Assembly: GCF_001746365.1 (NCBI RefSeq)
Contig: NZ_MJAJ01000015.1
Span: 62,001 to 126,000, forward strand
DNA: 64,000 bases
Direction of reading: 5' to 3'
Origin: Streptomyces sp. LUP30
GTDB taxonomy: Bacteria; Actinomycetota; Actinomycetes; Streptomycetales; Streptomycetaceae
Part shown: positions 16,287-25,458 of the stretch, piece by piece
How positions within the stretch are numbered: the stretch's first letter is position 1
How the letters are laid out: every line of letters starts with the position of its first letter
Notes under the pieces: generated by a model
Seen by the model: the letters and a program-made list of their open reading frames with translations, nothing else
Database searches by the model: none
What the model was told of the DNA's origin: nothing
Translations under genes and position numbers: made by a program

Positions 16287-17435
16287 GTGGACTTCGGATT
16301 CACGCCGGCGGACGACTCGTTCCGCGCCGAGGCCCGGGCCTGGCTCGCCGAGCACACCCCGCACGCCCACGGTCGCCGTGCCTGGGAAGGCGTCCTCGGG
16401 GCGGCCGGATGGGTCGGGATCGGCTGGGGGGAGGGCGGATACGGCAACCGGACCGCGACCCTCACGCAACAGGTCGCCTGGGCCGAGGAGTACGCCCGGT
16501 CGGGCGCCCCGCCCCGGTCCGGACACATCGGGGAGAACCTCCTGGCGCCCACCCTCCTCGCACACGGCACGGCCGGGCAGAAGTCGCGCTTCCTGCCGCC
16601 GATCGCCGCCGGCGCCGAGCTGTGGTGCCAGGGATACAGCGAACCCGGCGCGGGATCCGACCTCGCCGCCCTCCGCACGAGAGCCGAACGCGCAGCCGAC
16701 GGACGGTCCTACCGGGTCACCGGGCAGAAGATCTGGACGTCCCTGGCCCATGAGGCCGACTGGTGCTTCGTGCTCGCGCGCACCGACCCCGAGTCCAGGC
16801 GGCACCACGGGCTGATCTTCCTCCTCCTGCCCATGGACCAGCCGGGCCGGATCGAGGTGCGCCCGATCCGGCAGCTCACCGGCACCAGCGAATTCAACGA
16901 GGTGTTCTTCGACGGGGCCCACGCGCGCGCCGAGCACGTCGTCGGCGCGGAGGGCGACGGCTGGCGGGTCGCGATGAGCCTCCTCGGCTTCGAGCGCGGG
17001 GTGTCGACGCTCGCCCAGCAGATCGGCTTCGCCCAGGAGTTGGCGCGGGTGGTGCGCACGGCGGTGGAGAACGGCGCGGCCGACGACCCCGTCGTCCGCG
17101 AGCGGCTGGTGCGGCTGTGGGCGGAGTTGCGCACCATGCGGTGGAACGCGCTGCGCACGCTGGGGGGTTCGGGCGGGCCGGGCGCGCCGAGCGTGGCGAA
17201 GCTGCTGTGGGCGGGCTGGCATCAGCGGCTGGGGGAGGCGGCGGTGCAGGTGCGGGGGGCGGCGGCGGGCGTCGGCCCGGCGGACTGGTCGCCCGCCGCG
17301 CCGTACCGACTCGACGACGCACAGCACCTGTTCCTGTTCTCGCGGGCCGACACGATCTACGGCGGCTCGGACCAGATCCAGCGCACGATCATCGCCGAGC
17401 GCGTGCTCGGTCTGCCCAGGCAACCCAAGGGATGA
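16287..17435 (+). CDS. Acyl-CoA dehydrogenase, alpha-type subunit
   Basis: 382 residues from a GTG preceded by AAGGAGGGGAAC, a strong ribosome site that decides the start over an upstream in-frame codon. Motifs: LWCQGYSEPGAGSDLAALRT, VTGQKIWTSLAHEADWC and SDQIQRTIIAERVLGLPR. It closely parallels the gene at 10606, but no short partner follows. The only other unpaired short-type subunit with a matching C-terminal bundle is at 36663, also in the proposed regulon, so the two may form one enzyme encoded apart. Confidence 0.9.
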   Translation: MDFGFTPADDSFRAEARAWLAEHTPHAHGRRAWEGVLGAAGWVGIGWGEGGYGNRTATLTQQVAWAEEYARSGAPPRSGHIGENLLAPTLLAHGTAGQKSRFLPPIAAGAELWCQGYSEPGAGSDLAALRTRAERAADGRSYRVTGQKIWTSLAHEADWCFVLARTDPESRRHHGLIFLLLPMDQPGRIEVRPIRQLTGTSEFNEVFFDGAHARAEHVVGAEGDGWRVAMSLLGFERGVSTLAQQIGFAQELARVVRTAVENGAADDPVVRERLVRLWAELRTMRWNALRTLGGSGGPGAPSVAKLLWAGWHQRLGEAAVQVRGAAAGVGPADWSPAAPYRLDDAQHLFLFSRADTIYGGSDQIQRTIIAERVLGLPRQPKG

Positions 17436-17451
17436 GGCGGAGGGGAGCAGC

Positions 17452-18504
17452 GTGATGCGAGGCGTGGTGTTCGACGGGACGCGGGTCGAGGTCGTCGACG
17501 ATCTGGAGGTGCGCCAGCCGGGGCCGGGCGAGGTGCTCGTCGCGATCTCGGCGGCCGGGCTGTGCCACAGCGACCTGTCGGTCGTCGACGGGACGATCCC
17601 CTTCCCGGCTCCCGTCGTCCTCGGGCACGAGGGCGCGGGCGTGGTGGAGGAGGTCGGCGCCGGGGTCTCCCACGTCGTGCCGGGAGACCACGTCGCCCTG
17701 TCCACGCTCGCCAACTGCGGCGCGTGCGCCGAGTGCGACCGGGGCCGCCCGACGATGTGCCGACAGGCCATCGGGCGGCCGCAGAAGCCGTTCACGCGCG
17801 CGGGGCGGCCGCTGTTCCAGTTCGCCGCGAACTCCGCCTTCGCCGAGCGGACGGTGGTCAAGGCGGTGCAGGCGGTGCGCATCCCGAAGGACGTTCCGCT
17901 GACGTCGGCCGCGCTGATCGGGTGCGGGGTGCTGACCGGGGTCGGGGCCGTCCTCAACCGCGCGCGGGTGGGCCACGGGGAGAGCGTCGTCGTCATCGGG
18001 ACGGGCGGGATCGGGCTCAACGTGCTGCAGGGCGCGCGGATCGCGGGCGCGTCGCGGATCGTCGCCGTCGACGCGAACCCGGCGAAGGAGGCGGCGGCGC
18101 GGCGGTTCGGGGCCACGCACTTCCTGACGTCGGCGGACGGCGTGCGGGAGGTGCTGCCGACGGGCGCGGACCACGTCTTCGAGTGCGTGGGCCGCGTCGA
18201 GCTGATCCGGGCGGCCGTCGACCTGCTCGACCGGCACGGTCAGGCGGTGCTGCTGGGGGTGCCGCCGGCGACCGCCGAGGCGTCCTTCCTCGTCTCCTCC
18301 CTGTTCCTGGACAAGTCGATCCTGGGCTGCCGTTACGGCGCCTCCCGGCCGCAGCGGGACGTCGCCCTGTACGCGGAGCTGTACCGCGAGGGCCGGCTGC
18401 TGCTCGACGAACTCGTCACCCAGACCTACCCGGTGGAGGACTTCGAGAAGGCCGCGGCGGACGCGGAGGCGGGGCGGGTGGCGCGGGCGGTGCTGACGTT
18501 CTGA
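17452..18504 (+). CDS. Zinc-dependent alcohol dehydrogenase (class III-like MDR)
   Basis: 350 residues of the medium-chain dehydrogenase family. Catalytic zinc ligands: Cys in AAGLCHSD and the GHEGAG His-Glu. Structural zinc Cys: CGACAECDRGRPTMC, four residues in the standard spacing. Cofactor site: VVVIGTGGIGLNVLQGA followed by VDANPAKEAAA, an Asp after beta-2 that favours NAD. GTG 17452 or ATG 17455 may start it. It is third in the SDR operon, 16 bp after the dehydrogenase. It probably oxidises a primary alcohol or hydroxymethyl intermediate of the pathway. Confidence 0.9.
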   Translation: MMRGVVFDGTRVEVVDDLEVRQPGPGEVLVAISAAGLCHSDLSVVDGTIPFPAPVVLGHEGAGVVEEVGAGVSHVVPGDHVALSTLANCGACAECDRGRPTMCRQAIGRPQKPFTRAGRPLFQFAANSAFAERTVVKAVQAVRIPKDVPLTSAALIGCGVLTGVGAVLNRARVGHGESVVVIGTGGIGLNVLQGARIAGASRIVAVDANPAKEAAARRFGATHFLTSADGVREVLPTGADHVFECVGRVELIRAAVDLLDRHGQAVLLGVPPATAEASFLVSSLFLDKSILGCRYGASRPQRDVALYAELYREGRLLLDELVTQTYPVEDFEKAAADAEAGRVARAVLTF

Positions 18505-18591
18505 CAGCCGTCGGATCCAGAACCCTCGGGTTGTCCACAGGCTGCGGAAAACCTCTGGGGCGATGTCGGCGCCGCCCCCTACGGTCGGGTC

Positions 18592-19911
18592 ATGAGTTAC
18601 CGCGACGTCGCCTCCCGGCAGGTCCTGATGTGGGCCTGCACCGCCGTGGGAGCCCGCATGCCGGTCGCCATGGCCCCGCTGGCCCTGGTGTTCCTGGTGC
18701 GCGAGCGGCCGGGCGGCTACAGCCTCGGCGCCGTCCTCGCGGCGGCCTTCGTCCTCGGTGAGATCGTGGGCGCCCCCGTGCTCGGGCTGCGGCTGCGCCA
18801 CGAGCGCGCCCGAGCGCACCTGGCGGGGGGCCTGGCCTGCGGCGCCGTCGGATTCGCCGGGCTGGGGGCGCTGCCGGAGGCGCATCCCGCGGTCCTGTGC
18901 GGGTTCGCGGTCGTGGCCGGGGCCGCCCCGGCCGCCGCCACCGGCGGTCTGCGCACCCTGCTCACCACGCTGGTCCCGGAGCGGGCGACGGCGCAGGCGC
19001 TGTCGGTGGAGTCGATGCTGACGGCCGGGGTGTGGGCGCTCTCGCCGGCCGCGGTCGCCGGTCTTGCCCTCGGCGTCGCGCCGCGCGTCCCGCTGCTGCT
19101 GGCCGCCGCGCTGATGGCGTCGTCGGTCGCGGGCCTGTGGCTGCTGCCGGCCGCCTGGGGCGCGGACGGCGCGGGCGGAGCGAACCCCACGGGCGGATCG
19201 TTGCTGCGGCTGCTGGCCGGCGCCTGGCCGGTCTACGTCACGGGCGCGGCCAGTCTCGCCCTGCTCGGGCTCGCCGAACTCGTGCTGCCGGCGCTGCTCG
19301 AACAACGCGGCATCGGCGTCGGCTGGTCCGGCCCGCTGCTGACCGGGATGGCCGTGGGCGGCGGGGTCGGCGGCTTCGTCCACGGTCTGCGCGCCTGGCC
19401 GGGCCGGCTGCGCACCCACAGCGTGGCGCTGATGGCCGGGGTGGCGGTGTGCGTGACGACGGCCGCGTCGTCACCGGGCGCGGCGGGGATCGCGGTGGCG
19501 CTGGTCCTGGGGGGCACGCTCCAGTCGGCGGCGATGCTCACCCGCAACCTGTCCCTGCGCGAGGCCCTGCCGCCGCACGCCCTGGCCGCCGGCTACTCGG
19601 TCATGTACGCGGCCGCGGGGGCGGGGTACGCGGCGACGGGGTCGCTGGCCGGCCTGCTGCTGCGGGCGGTCGCGCCGTCCACGGCGGTCCTGGCCGGGGT
19701 GGGGCTGACCCTGGTGCTCACCGCGGTCGGCTGGTGGGGCGAGGTCCGGGCGACCGGGAGGTCACGCCAGGGCGCCGACCGGGCCATGGCCGTCGCGCCC
19801 GACGCCGTCCACGCGGCCGCTTCCACCGCTTCCCTCGCTTCCGGCGCCCCCGCCGCCGGTCCGGAAGGTGCGGCGATACGCGGTGGGGGTGACGCCGAGA
19901 GCAGCCTGTAG
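18592..19911 (+). CDS. MFS-family transporter
   Basis: 439 residues with about 12 predicted membrane segments (for example LAGGLACGAVGFAGLGAL and PLLLAAALMASSVAGLWLLP). It resembles small Streptomyces MFS exporters without a recognisable substrate motif. The last 50 residues (from about TGRSRQGAD) are Ala/Ser/Gly-rich with no membrane segment, and lie antisense to the C-terminal tail of the next gene; the two coding regions overlap by 150 bp. It has no CTGACG palindrome upstream, so it is likely independent of the catabolic genes. Confidence 0.8.
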   Translation: MSYRDVASRQVLMWACTAVGARMPVAMAPLALVFLVRERPGGYSLGAVLAAAFVLGEIVGAPVLGLRLRHERARAHLAGGLACGAVGFAGLGALPEAHPAVLCGFAVVAGAAPAAATGGLRTLLTTLVPERATAQALSVESMLTAGVWALSPAAVAGLALGVAPRVPLLLAAALMASSVAGLWLLPAAWGADGAGGANPTGGSLLRLLAGAWPVYVTGAASLALLGLAELVLPALLEQRGIGVGWSGPLLTGMAVGGGVGGFVHGLRAWPGRLRTHSVALMAGVAVCVTTAASSPGAAGIAVALVLGGTLQSAAMLTRNLSLREALPPHALAAGYSVMYAAAGAGYAATGSLAGLLLRAVAPSTAVLAGVGLTLVLTAVGWWGEVRATGRSRQGADRAMAVAPDAVHAAASTASLASGAPAAGPEGAAIRGGGDAESSL

Positions 19912-20841
19912 GTGCTGGCGCATCGACTGGGCGGTGCCGAAACCGGCGCTCCGCGCGATCCGGTCCACGGACAGGTCGCTGGACTCCAGCAGGTGCCGGG
20001 CCCGTTCGACGCGCTGCTGGGTGAGCCACTGACCCGGGCTGATCCCGGCCTCCTCGCGGAAGCGGCGGGTGAACGTCCGCACCGACATGGCCTCCTGCTC
20101 CGCCATGTCGCGCAGCTGGATCGGCTCGTGCAGGCGGCCCAGCGCCCAGGCGCGGGCGGCGGTCGTGGTCGCCTGCTGCGGGTCGGGCACCGGACGCTCG
20201 ATGTACTGGGCCTGGCCGCCGTCGCGGTGCGGGGGCACCACGGTGCGACGGGCGACGTCGTTGGCGACGGCGGTGCCGTGGTCGCGGCGCACCATGTGCA
20301 GGCACAGGTCGATCCCGGCGGCGACGCCGGCCGAGGTGAGCACGTCGCCGTCGTCGATGAACAGCACGTCCGGATCGACGTCGATCCGCGGGAAGAGCCG
20401 CTGGAGGCGCTCGGCGTCGGCCCAGTGCGTGGTGGCGGGCCGGCCGTCGAGGAAACCGGCGGCGGCCAGGACGTACACGCCGGTGCAGATGGAGGCGAGG
20501 CGGGTGCCGGGCCGGATCCGGGCGAGGGCCGCGGCGAGCTCGTCGGTCAGGACGCCCCGCTCGAAGACCGGGCCGAGCTCGTAGGAGGCCGGGACGATCA
20601 CCGTGTCGGCGGTGGCCAGGGCCTCGGGGCCGTGTGCGACGTCGACGGCGAAGTCGGCGTCCGTCTCGACGGGACCCGGCGGCCGGACGGAGCAGGTGAC
20701 GACCTCGTACAGCTGCCGGCCCCCGCCGTCCCTGGGACGGCCGAAGATGCGGTGCGGGATGCCCAGCTCGAAGGGGAGCAGACCGTCGAGGGCGAGGACG
20801 ACGACACGGTGGGGGCGGAAGGGGCGCTCATCGAGAGGCAT
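19762..20841 (-). CDS. GlxA-family AraC-type transcriptional regulator
   Basis: 359 residues. The N-terminal DJ-1/PfpI-like domain (VVVLALDGLLPFELGIPHRI; GTRLASICTGVYVLAAAGFLDG, with the Cys of the nucleophile elbow in SICTG) is followed by a C-terminal AraC DNA-binding domain with two helix-turn-helices (MSVRTFTRRFREEAG; SVDRIARSAGFGTAQSMRQH). The final 35 residues are Gly/Ser-rich and overlap the MFS gene. It is divergent from the MFS gene at 20914 with a 72-bp gap, so that transporter is a likely target. Ligand unknown. Confidence 0.92.
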   Translation of the reverse strand: MPLDERPFRPHRVVVLALDGLLPFELGIPHRIFGRPRDGGGRQLYEVVTCSVRPPGPVETDADFAVDVAHGPEALATADTVIVPASYELGPVFERGVLTDELAAALARIRPGTRLASICTGVYVLAAAGFLDGRPATTHWADAERLQRLFPRIDVDPDVLFIDDGDVLTSAGVAAGIDLCLHMVRRDHGTAVANDVARRTVVPPHRDGGQAQYIERPVPDPQQATTTAARAWALGRLHEPIQLRDMAEQEAMSVRTFTRRFREEAGISPGQWLTQQRVERARHLLESSDLSVDRIARSAGFGTAQSMRQHLQAALGVTPTAYRRTFRTGGGGAGSEGSGGSGRVDGVGRDGHGPVGALA

Positions 20842-20913
20842 GGCCCGATCCTAGCGAATGCTGTCTTTCGGGCCACTCGTTCCGCGGGGGGCCGGTGCCC
20901 GAAGCTCGGTGAC

Positions 20914-22239
20914 GTGACCCAGACAACCGAAACGCCCGCAGCGGCAGGGCGACCGAAGCAGGACGGACCGCCCCGCATCCGCGTCCACCGGGCCTGGTTC
21001 GTCGCCGCCGTCACCTTCGTCACGATCATCGGAGCTGCGGCCTTCCGCTCGCTCCCCGGACTGCTGATCGACCCGCTGCACGACGAGTTCGGCTGGTCGC
21101 GCGGCACGATCGGCGCGGCCGTCTCGGTCAATCTGGCGCTGTACGGCCTGACCGCCCCGTTCGCGGCGGCGCTGATGGACCGCTTCGGCATCCGCCGGGT
21201 GGTCGCCGCCGCGCTGACGGTGATCTCCGTCGGCTCGATCCTGACGGTGTGGATGACGGCCGCCTGGCAGCTGATGCTGTACTGGGGCCTGCTGGTGGGC
21301 CTCGGCTCGGGCTCGATGGCGCTCGCGTTCGCCGCGACGGTCACCAACCGGTGGTTCACCGAGCGGCGGGGCCTGGTCAGCGGCGTCCTCACCGCGGCCT
21401 CCGCCTCCGGCCAGCTGATCTTCCTGCCGCTGCTGTCGTGGATGGTCACGCGCCACGACTGGCGTCCGGCCGCGGTGACGGTCGCGCTGGCCGCGCTCGC
21501 GGTCGTCCCCTTCGTCTGGCTGCTGCTGCGGGACCATCCGGCCGACGTCGGCCAGAAGCCCTACGGCGCACGGGAGTTCGTGCCCAAGCCCGCGCCGGTG
21601 CGGGGCGCGGCGCGGCGCACCCTGCGGGTCCTGGCCTCGGCGGTGCGCACGGGTCCCTTCTGGCTGCTGGCCGGCACCTTCGCGATCTGCGGCGCCTCGA
21701 CGAACGGCCTGGTGCAGACCCACTTCGTGCCGGCCGCCCACGACCACGGCATGCCGGTCACGGCGGCGGCCTCGCTGCTCGCCGTCATCGGGGTGTTCGA
21801 CGTGGTCGGCACCATCGCCTCCGGCTGGTTCACCGACCGCTTCGAGGCGCGCCGGCTGCTGGCGGTGTACTACGCGCTGCGCGGTGTCTCGCTGCTGTTC
21901 CTGCCCATGCTGCTGGCGCCCTCGGTGCACCCGCCGATGATCTTCTTCATCGTCTTCTACGGCCTGGACTGGGTGGCCACCGTCCCGCCCACCCTCGCCC
22001 TGTGCCGCGAGCACTACGGCGACGACAGCGCCATCGTCTTCGGCTGGGTCCTGGCCTCGCACCAGGTGGGCGCGGCGCTGGTGGCCTTCCTCGGCGGCGT
22101 GGCCCGCGACGCGTTCGGCTCGTACGACGTGGTCTGGTACGGCTCGGGGGGACTGTGCGCGGCCGCCGCGTTGATGGCGCTGGTGATCCGGCGCAGGCCC
22201 GTGGTCCCGGCGGCGTCTCCGGCGCCGGTCGCGGCCTGA
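20914..22239 (+). CDS. MFS-family transporter
   Basis: 441 residues from a GTG at 20914; the open frame continues far upstream but there it is antisense to the regulator gene. About 12 membrane segments, with the MFS loop motif between helices 2 and 3 as ALMDRFGIRRVV and a matching GWFTDRFEARRL in the second half. Members with FRSLPGLLIDPLHDEFGWSRG belong to the oxalate/formate and monocarboxylate transporter group. Divergent from the GlxA-type regulator. Substrate may be a carboxylic acid, but no regulon palindrome is present. Confidence 0.88.
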   Translation: MTQTTETPAAAGRPKQDGPPRIRVHRAWFVAAVTFVTIIGAAAFRSLPGLLIDPLHDEFGWSRGTIGAAVSVNLALYGLTAPFAAALMDRFGIRRVVAAALTVISVGSILTVWMTAAWQLMLYWGLLVGLGSGSMALAFAATVTNRWFTERRGLVSGVLTAASASGQLIFLPLLSWMVTRHDWRPAAVTVALAALAVVPFVWLLLRDHPADVGQKPYGAREFVPKPAPVRGAARRTLRVLASAVRTGPFWLLAGTFAICGASTNGLVQTHFVPAAHDHGMPVTAAASLLAVIGVFDVVGTIASGWFTDRFEARRLLAVYYALRGVSLLFLPMLLAPSVHPPMIFFIVFYGLDWVATVPPTLALCREHYGDDSAIVFGWVLASHQVGAALVAFLGGVARDAFGSYDVVWYGSGGLCAAAALMALVIRRRPVVPAASPAPVAA

Positions 22240-22388
22240 CGGGGGGCAGGAGGCCGGCCCGCGACGGCGGCGTGAACGGGGCCGGGTCGCGCAACCCGCC
22301 GGTGACTACTCCACGTACTGGACGACTACCTTCCGTAATGTGAGGCTCTCCGAGTTGCTCTGCCGTTCACTGCCTGTGGAGGCGCCTC

Positions 22389-23918
22389 ATGACAGCCCTG
22401 TCCCGTCGTGGCGTACTGAAAAGCCTGCCTCTCGCCGCCGGCGCGGTCGTGGCCGCGGGGGCGGCGAGTCCGCCCGCCGCGGCGGGGCAGGCGGCCGATC
22501 CGCCCTTCCCCGAGCCAGAGACGCGCAGCTCGTCGCCCGCCACGGGACGGCTGAAGACCGAGCTGACCGTCCGCTTCACCGACCTGGACATCCCCGGAGT
22601 CGGCCGGGTGTCCACCCGCACCTACGAGGGCACCGTCCCGGGGCCGACGCTGCGCGTGCACCCCGGGGACTCCCTGGAGATCACGCAGATCAACGCGCTG
22701 CCGGCGAACGGCGGCGGGGCGCACCAGGAGATGAACGTCCCGCACCACTTCAACAGCTTCAACCTGCACGCCCACGGCATGCACGTGGACCCGGCGGGCG
22801 AGTCGGACAACGTCTTCCGCGTCTTCGAGCCCGCCGCCGCCCCGGGAGCGACCACCACCCACCGCAGCCGCATCGACGTGCCCGCCGGTCACCCGGCCGG
22901 CACGTTCTGGTACCACCCCCACCACCACGGATCCACCGCGACCCAGGTGCTGGGCGGCATGGCGGGCGTCCTCGTCGTCGACGGGGACGTCGACGAGGTG
23001 CCCGAGATCGCCGCCGCCCGGGAGGTGGTCGTCTGCATCAGCGAACTCAAGGTGTCCGGCGGACGGGTGCCGGAGCTGACCTCGAGCGGCGTCTACGACG
23101 CCATTGCCTCGACGTTCCTGGTCAACGGCGTGAAGAACCCCGTGCTGACCATCGCCCCGGGCGAGATCCAGCGCTGGCGGATCGTCAACGCCGGCGCGCT
23201 CACGGCGCAGTTCCTGAGCCTGGCCGGGCAGGAGATGCACCAGATCGCCTGTGACGGCGTCACCTTCATGGAACCCGTCGCGACCACCGGACTGACGCTG
23301 CCCATGGGCGGACGGGTCGACGTACTGGTCCGCGGCGGCAAGCCGGGCACCTACCAGCTGACCGGCGGCGGCCCCTCCCACCCCCTGCTCACGCTCGTCG
23401 TCACCGGCGCCGCCCGGACGATGTCGCTGCCGGCCCGGCTGCCCGGCCGGCCCCCCGAGCTGCCCGAGCCGACCCGCACCCGGACGCTGACCTTCCGCAG
23501 CTACGAAAACGTCTTCTCCGGCGCGTTCCCCAACGCCTACCGCATCCTGGGCGACGGCGAGACCCCGCCCGCCACCACCCAGGGCGGCCGCACGGACGCC
23601 GCCTGGGGCCGCTACTCGCCCAGCCACGTCAACCAGCGGGTGCGGCTCGGCGAGGTCGAGGAGTGGACGGTCGTCAACGACTCCCGCGCCCACAGCCATC
23701 ACCCCTTCCACCTGCACACCAACCACTTCCTCCTGACGGCCGTGGACAACCGCCGGCTGGCCACGCCGATGTGGCACGACACCGTCTCCGTCCCGCCGAA
23801 CGGCTCGGTCACCTTCCGGCTGCGCGCCGAGGACTTCACCGGCCGCTCGATGCTGCACTGCCACCAGCTCCAGCACGGCGACGAAGGCATGATGCAGATC
23901 GTCGACTACGTGAAGTGA
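22389..23918 (+). CDS. Secreted multicopper oxidase (CotA/bilirubin oxidase-like)
   Basis: 509 residues. The N-terminus has a twin-arginine-like signal (SRRGVLKSLPLAAGAVVAAG) with Ala-rich cleavage region, so it is exported folded. Four copper-binding blocks are intact: FNLHAHGMHV, FWYHPHHHGS, HSHHPFHLHTNHF and MLHCHQLQHGDEGMM, the last carrying the type 1 Cys, His and axial Met. Family members oxidise phenols or metals with O2 reduced to water. It stands alone with a 149-bp upstream gap; a role in phenolic attack upstream of the catabolic genes is only suggestive. Confidence 0.93.
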   Translation: MTALSRRGVLKSLPLAAGAVVAAGAASPPAAAGQAADPPFPEPETRSSSPATGRLKTELTVRFTDLDIPGVGRVSTRTYEGTVPGPTLRVHPGDSLEITQINALPANGGGAHQEMNVPHHFNSFNLHAHGMHVDPAGESDNVFRVFEPAAAPGATTTHRSRIDVPAGHPAGTFWYHPHHHGSTATQVLGGMAGVLVVDGDVDEVPEIAAAREVVVCISELKVSGGRVPELTSSGVYDAIASTFLVNGVKNPVLTIAPGEIQRWRIVNAGALTAQFLSLAGQEMHQIACDGVTFMEPVATTGLTLPMGGRVDVLVRGGKPGTYQLTGGGPSHPLLTLVVTGAARTMSLPARLPGRPPELPEPTRTRTLTFRSYENVFSGAFPNAYRILGDGETPPATTQGGRTDAAWGRYSPSHVNQRVRLGEVEEWTVVNDSRAHSHHPFHLHTNHFLLTAVDNRRLATPMWHDTVSVPPNGSVTFRLRAEDFTGRSMLHCHQLQHGDEGMMQIVDYVK

Positions 23919-23948
23919 CCGGGGGCCGGCGCCGGTTTCACCCGTAGG

Positions 23949-24530
23949 TCACAGGAACCGGCCCCTGTGGAAGAGCAGGGGCGGTTCGTCCGCGCCCTCG
24001 CCCGTTCCCAGGGCGGTCACCCGGCCCACGACGACCAGGTGGTCGCCGCCGGTGTGGACGGCGTGGATCGCGCAGTCGATCCACGCGAGCGCGCCGGCGA
24101 GGCGTGGGGCGCCCGAGACCGGGGCCGGGTCGTGGTCGACGCCCGCGAACTTGTCCGTGCCGCTCGCCGCGAAGGCACGGCACAGCGCCCCCTGCCGCGC
24201 GCTGAGCACATTGACGCAGAAGACGCCGGCGCGGGCGATGCGCGGCCAGGTCGTCGAGGTGCGGCCGACCATGAAGGCGACCAGGGGCGGATCGAGGGAG
24301 AGTGAGGAGAAGGACTGGCAGGCGAAGCCCGCGGGGCCGTCCGGCGTGGGTGCCGTGACCACGGTCACCCCGGAGGCGAAGCTCCCGAGCACCCGCCGGA
24401 ACTCGGCCGGATCGACGGGTGCGCGCTCGTCCTCGCGCACGCAGCGCAGTGCGGGGCGCGGCAGCGGCTCGACCGGGCCCGCCCTGAGATAACGGACGGC
24501 GGCGGCCGCCATTCCCGCATGTCCCATCAT
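23949..24530 (-). CDS. Flavin reductase (HpaC-like)
   Basis: 193 residues of the FMN-binding flavin_reductase family. Signature blocks: FRRVLGSFASGVTVVTAP, FACQSFSSLSLDPPLVAF and FCVNVLSARQGALCRAFA. The C-terminus HTGGDHLVVVGRV is the canonical flavin contact. It supplies reduced flavin to a two-component monooxygenase. The gene has a perfect operator 14 bp from its start, so it belongs with the catabolic set; the best partner is the luciferase-like oxidoreductase at 59333. Start could also be an ATG 3 or 18 bp further in. Confidence 0.9.
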   Translation of the reverse strand: MMGHAGMAAAAVRYLRAGPVEPLPRPALRCVREDERAPVDPAEFRRVLGSFASGVTVVTAPTPDGPAGFACQSFSSLSLDPPLVAFMVGRTSTTWPRIARAGVFCVNVLSARQGALCRAFAASGTDKFAGVDHDPAPVSGAPRLAGALAWIDCAIHAVHTGGDHLVVVGRVTALGTGEGADEPPLLFHRGRFL

Positions 24531-24543
24531 GTCCTCAGTGAAG

Positions 24544-24558
24544 CTGACGATACGTCAG
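24544..24558. promoter_or_regulatory. Putative TetR operator C
   Basis: CTGACGATACGTCAG: perfect in all 12 fixed positions. It is 14 bp from the flavin reductase start; the gene on the other side (24612-25409) points the same way and ends here. Confidence 0.85.
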
Positions 24559-24611
24559 ATGGGAAGGGGTGCGGGCGCACGGACCGGTCCGGGCGCACGG
24601 CCCGCCGATCG

Positions 24612-25409
24612 TCACCGCCCCCTGAAGTCCGTCGCGCGTCGCTCCACGAAGCTCGCCACGCCTTCCTGGGCGTCCCTCGTCGTCATGTTGATCTCCTGGG
24701 CGGCCGCCTCGGCGGCGAAGGCCGTGGCGCGGTCCGACTCCAGGGAGGCGTTGACGAGTTGCTTGGTGAGGGCGAGGGCGCGGGTGGGGCCGGCGGCCAG
24801 GCGGGTCGCCCAGTCGCGGGCCGTCTTGTCCAACTCCCCGTCCGGGAGGACCCGGTTGACCAGGCCCAGCCGCTCGGCGTCCGGCGCGGTGAGCGCGTCG
24901 CCGAAGAACATCAGCTCCTTGGCGCGCTGCGGGCCGACCAGGCGGGGCAGCAGGTACGCGCCGCCGCCGTCGGGGACCAGGCCGCGGCGGACGAACACCT
25001 CGATGAAGCGCGCCGATTCGGCCGCCAGGACCAGGTCGCAGGCGAGCGCGAGGTGCGCGCCCAGGCCGGCCGCCGTGCCGTTCACCGCGGCGATCACCGG
25101 CTTCTCGCAGTCGAGGACGGCGGCGACCAGGCGCTGGGCGCCGAGGCGTAGGGTGCGGGCGACGTCCCCGGCGACCCGCTCGCCGCGCGCCGCTCCGCCG
25201 CGCAGATCCGCCCCCGCGCAGAAGCCGCGGCCGGCGCCGGTCAGGATCACCGCCCGCACGCCCGGGTCCGCCGAGGCCTCGCCGAGGAGCGCGATCAGGC
25301 GGTCGCGCCCGTCGGGGGTGAGGGCGTTGAGGGCCTCGGGCCGGTCGAGGGTCAGATGGGTGACGTGGCGGTCGGTCCGGTGACGTATCGACGGCTCGGG
25401 CACGCTCAT
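24612..25409 (-). CDS. Enoyl-CoA hydratase/isomerase
   Basis: 265 residues of the crotonase family. Oxyanion-hole segments AVILTGAGRGFCAGADLRG and VIAAVNGTAAGLGAHLALACD are intact. The usual first catalytic Glu position reads GLGAH and the second region RRGLVPDGGGAYLLPRLVG has Asp in place of the second Glu, so hydratase versus isomerase activity is unclear. It follows the ADP-forming acyl-CoA synthetase gene by 49 bp in one transcript. Confidence 0.88.
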   Translation of the reverse strand: MSVPEPSIRHRTDRHVTHLTLDRPEALNALTPDGRDRLIALLGEASADPGVRAVILTGAGRGFCAGADLRGGAARGERVAGDVARTLRLGAQRLVAAVLDCEKPVIAAVNGTAAGLGAHLALACDLVLAAESARFIEVFVRRGLVPDGGGAYLLPRLVGPQRAKELMFFGDALTAPDAERLGLVNRVLPDGELDKTARDWATRLAAGPTRALALTKQLVNASLESDRATAFAAEAAAQEINMTTRDAQEGVASFVERRATDFRGR

Positions 25410-25458
25410 GTTCCGTTCCTCCGGTCGCGGCGGGCGGCCCGCACCGGGTGAGCGGCCC

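Noticed and set aside
19912..20913. Long in-frame extension of the MFS gene at 20914 to base 19912
   Set aside because: This stretch is antisense to the AraC-type regulator gene, and the MFS homology begins only at the GTG at 20914.
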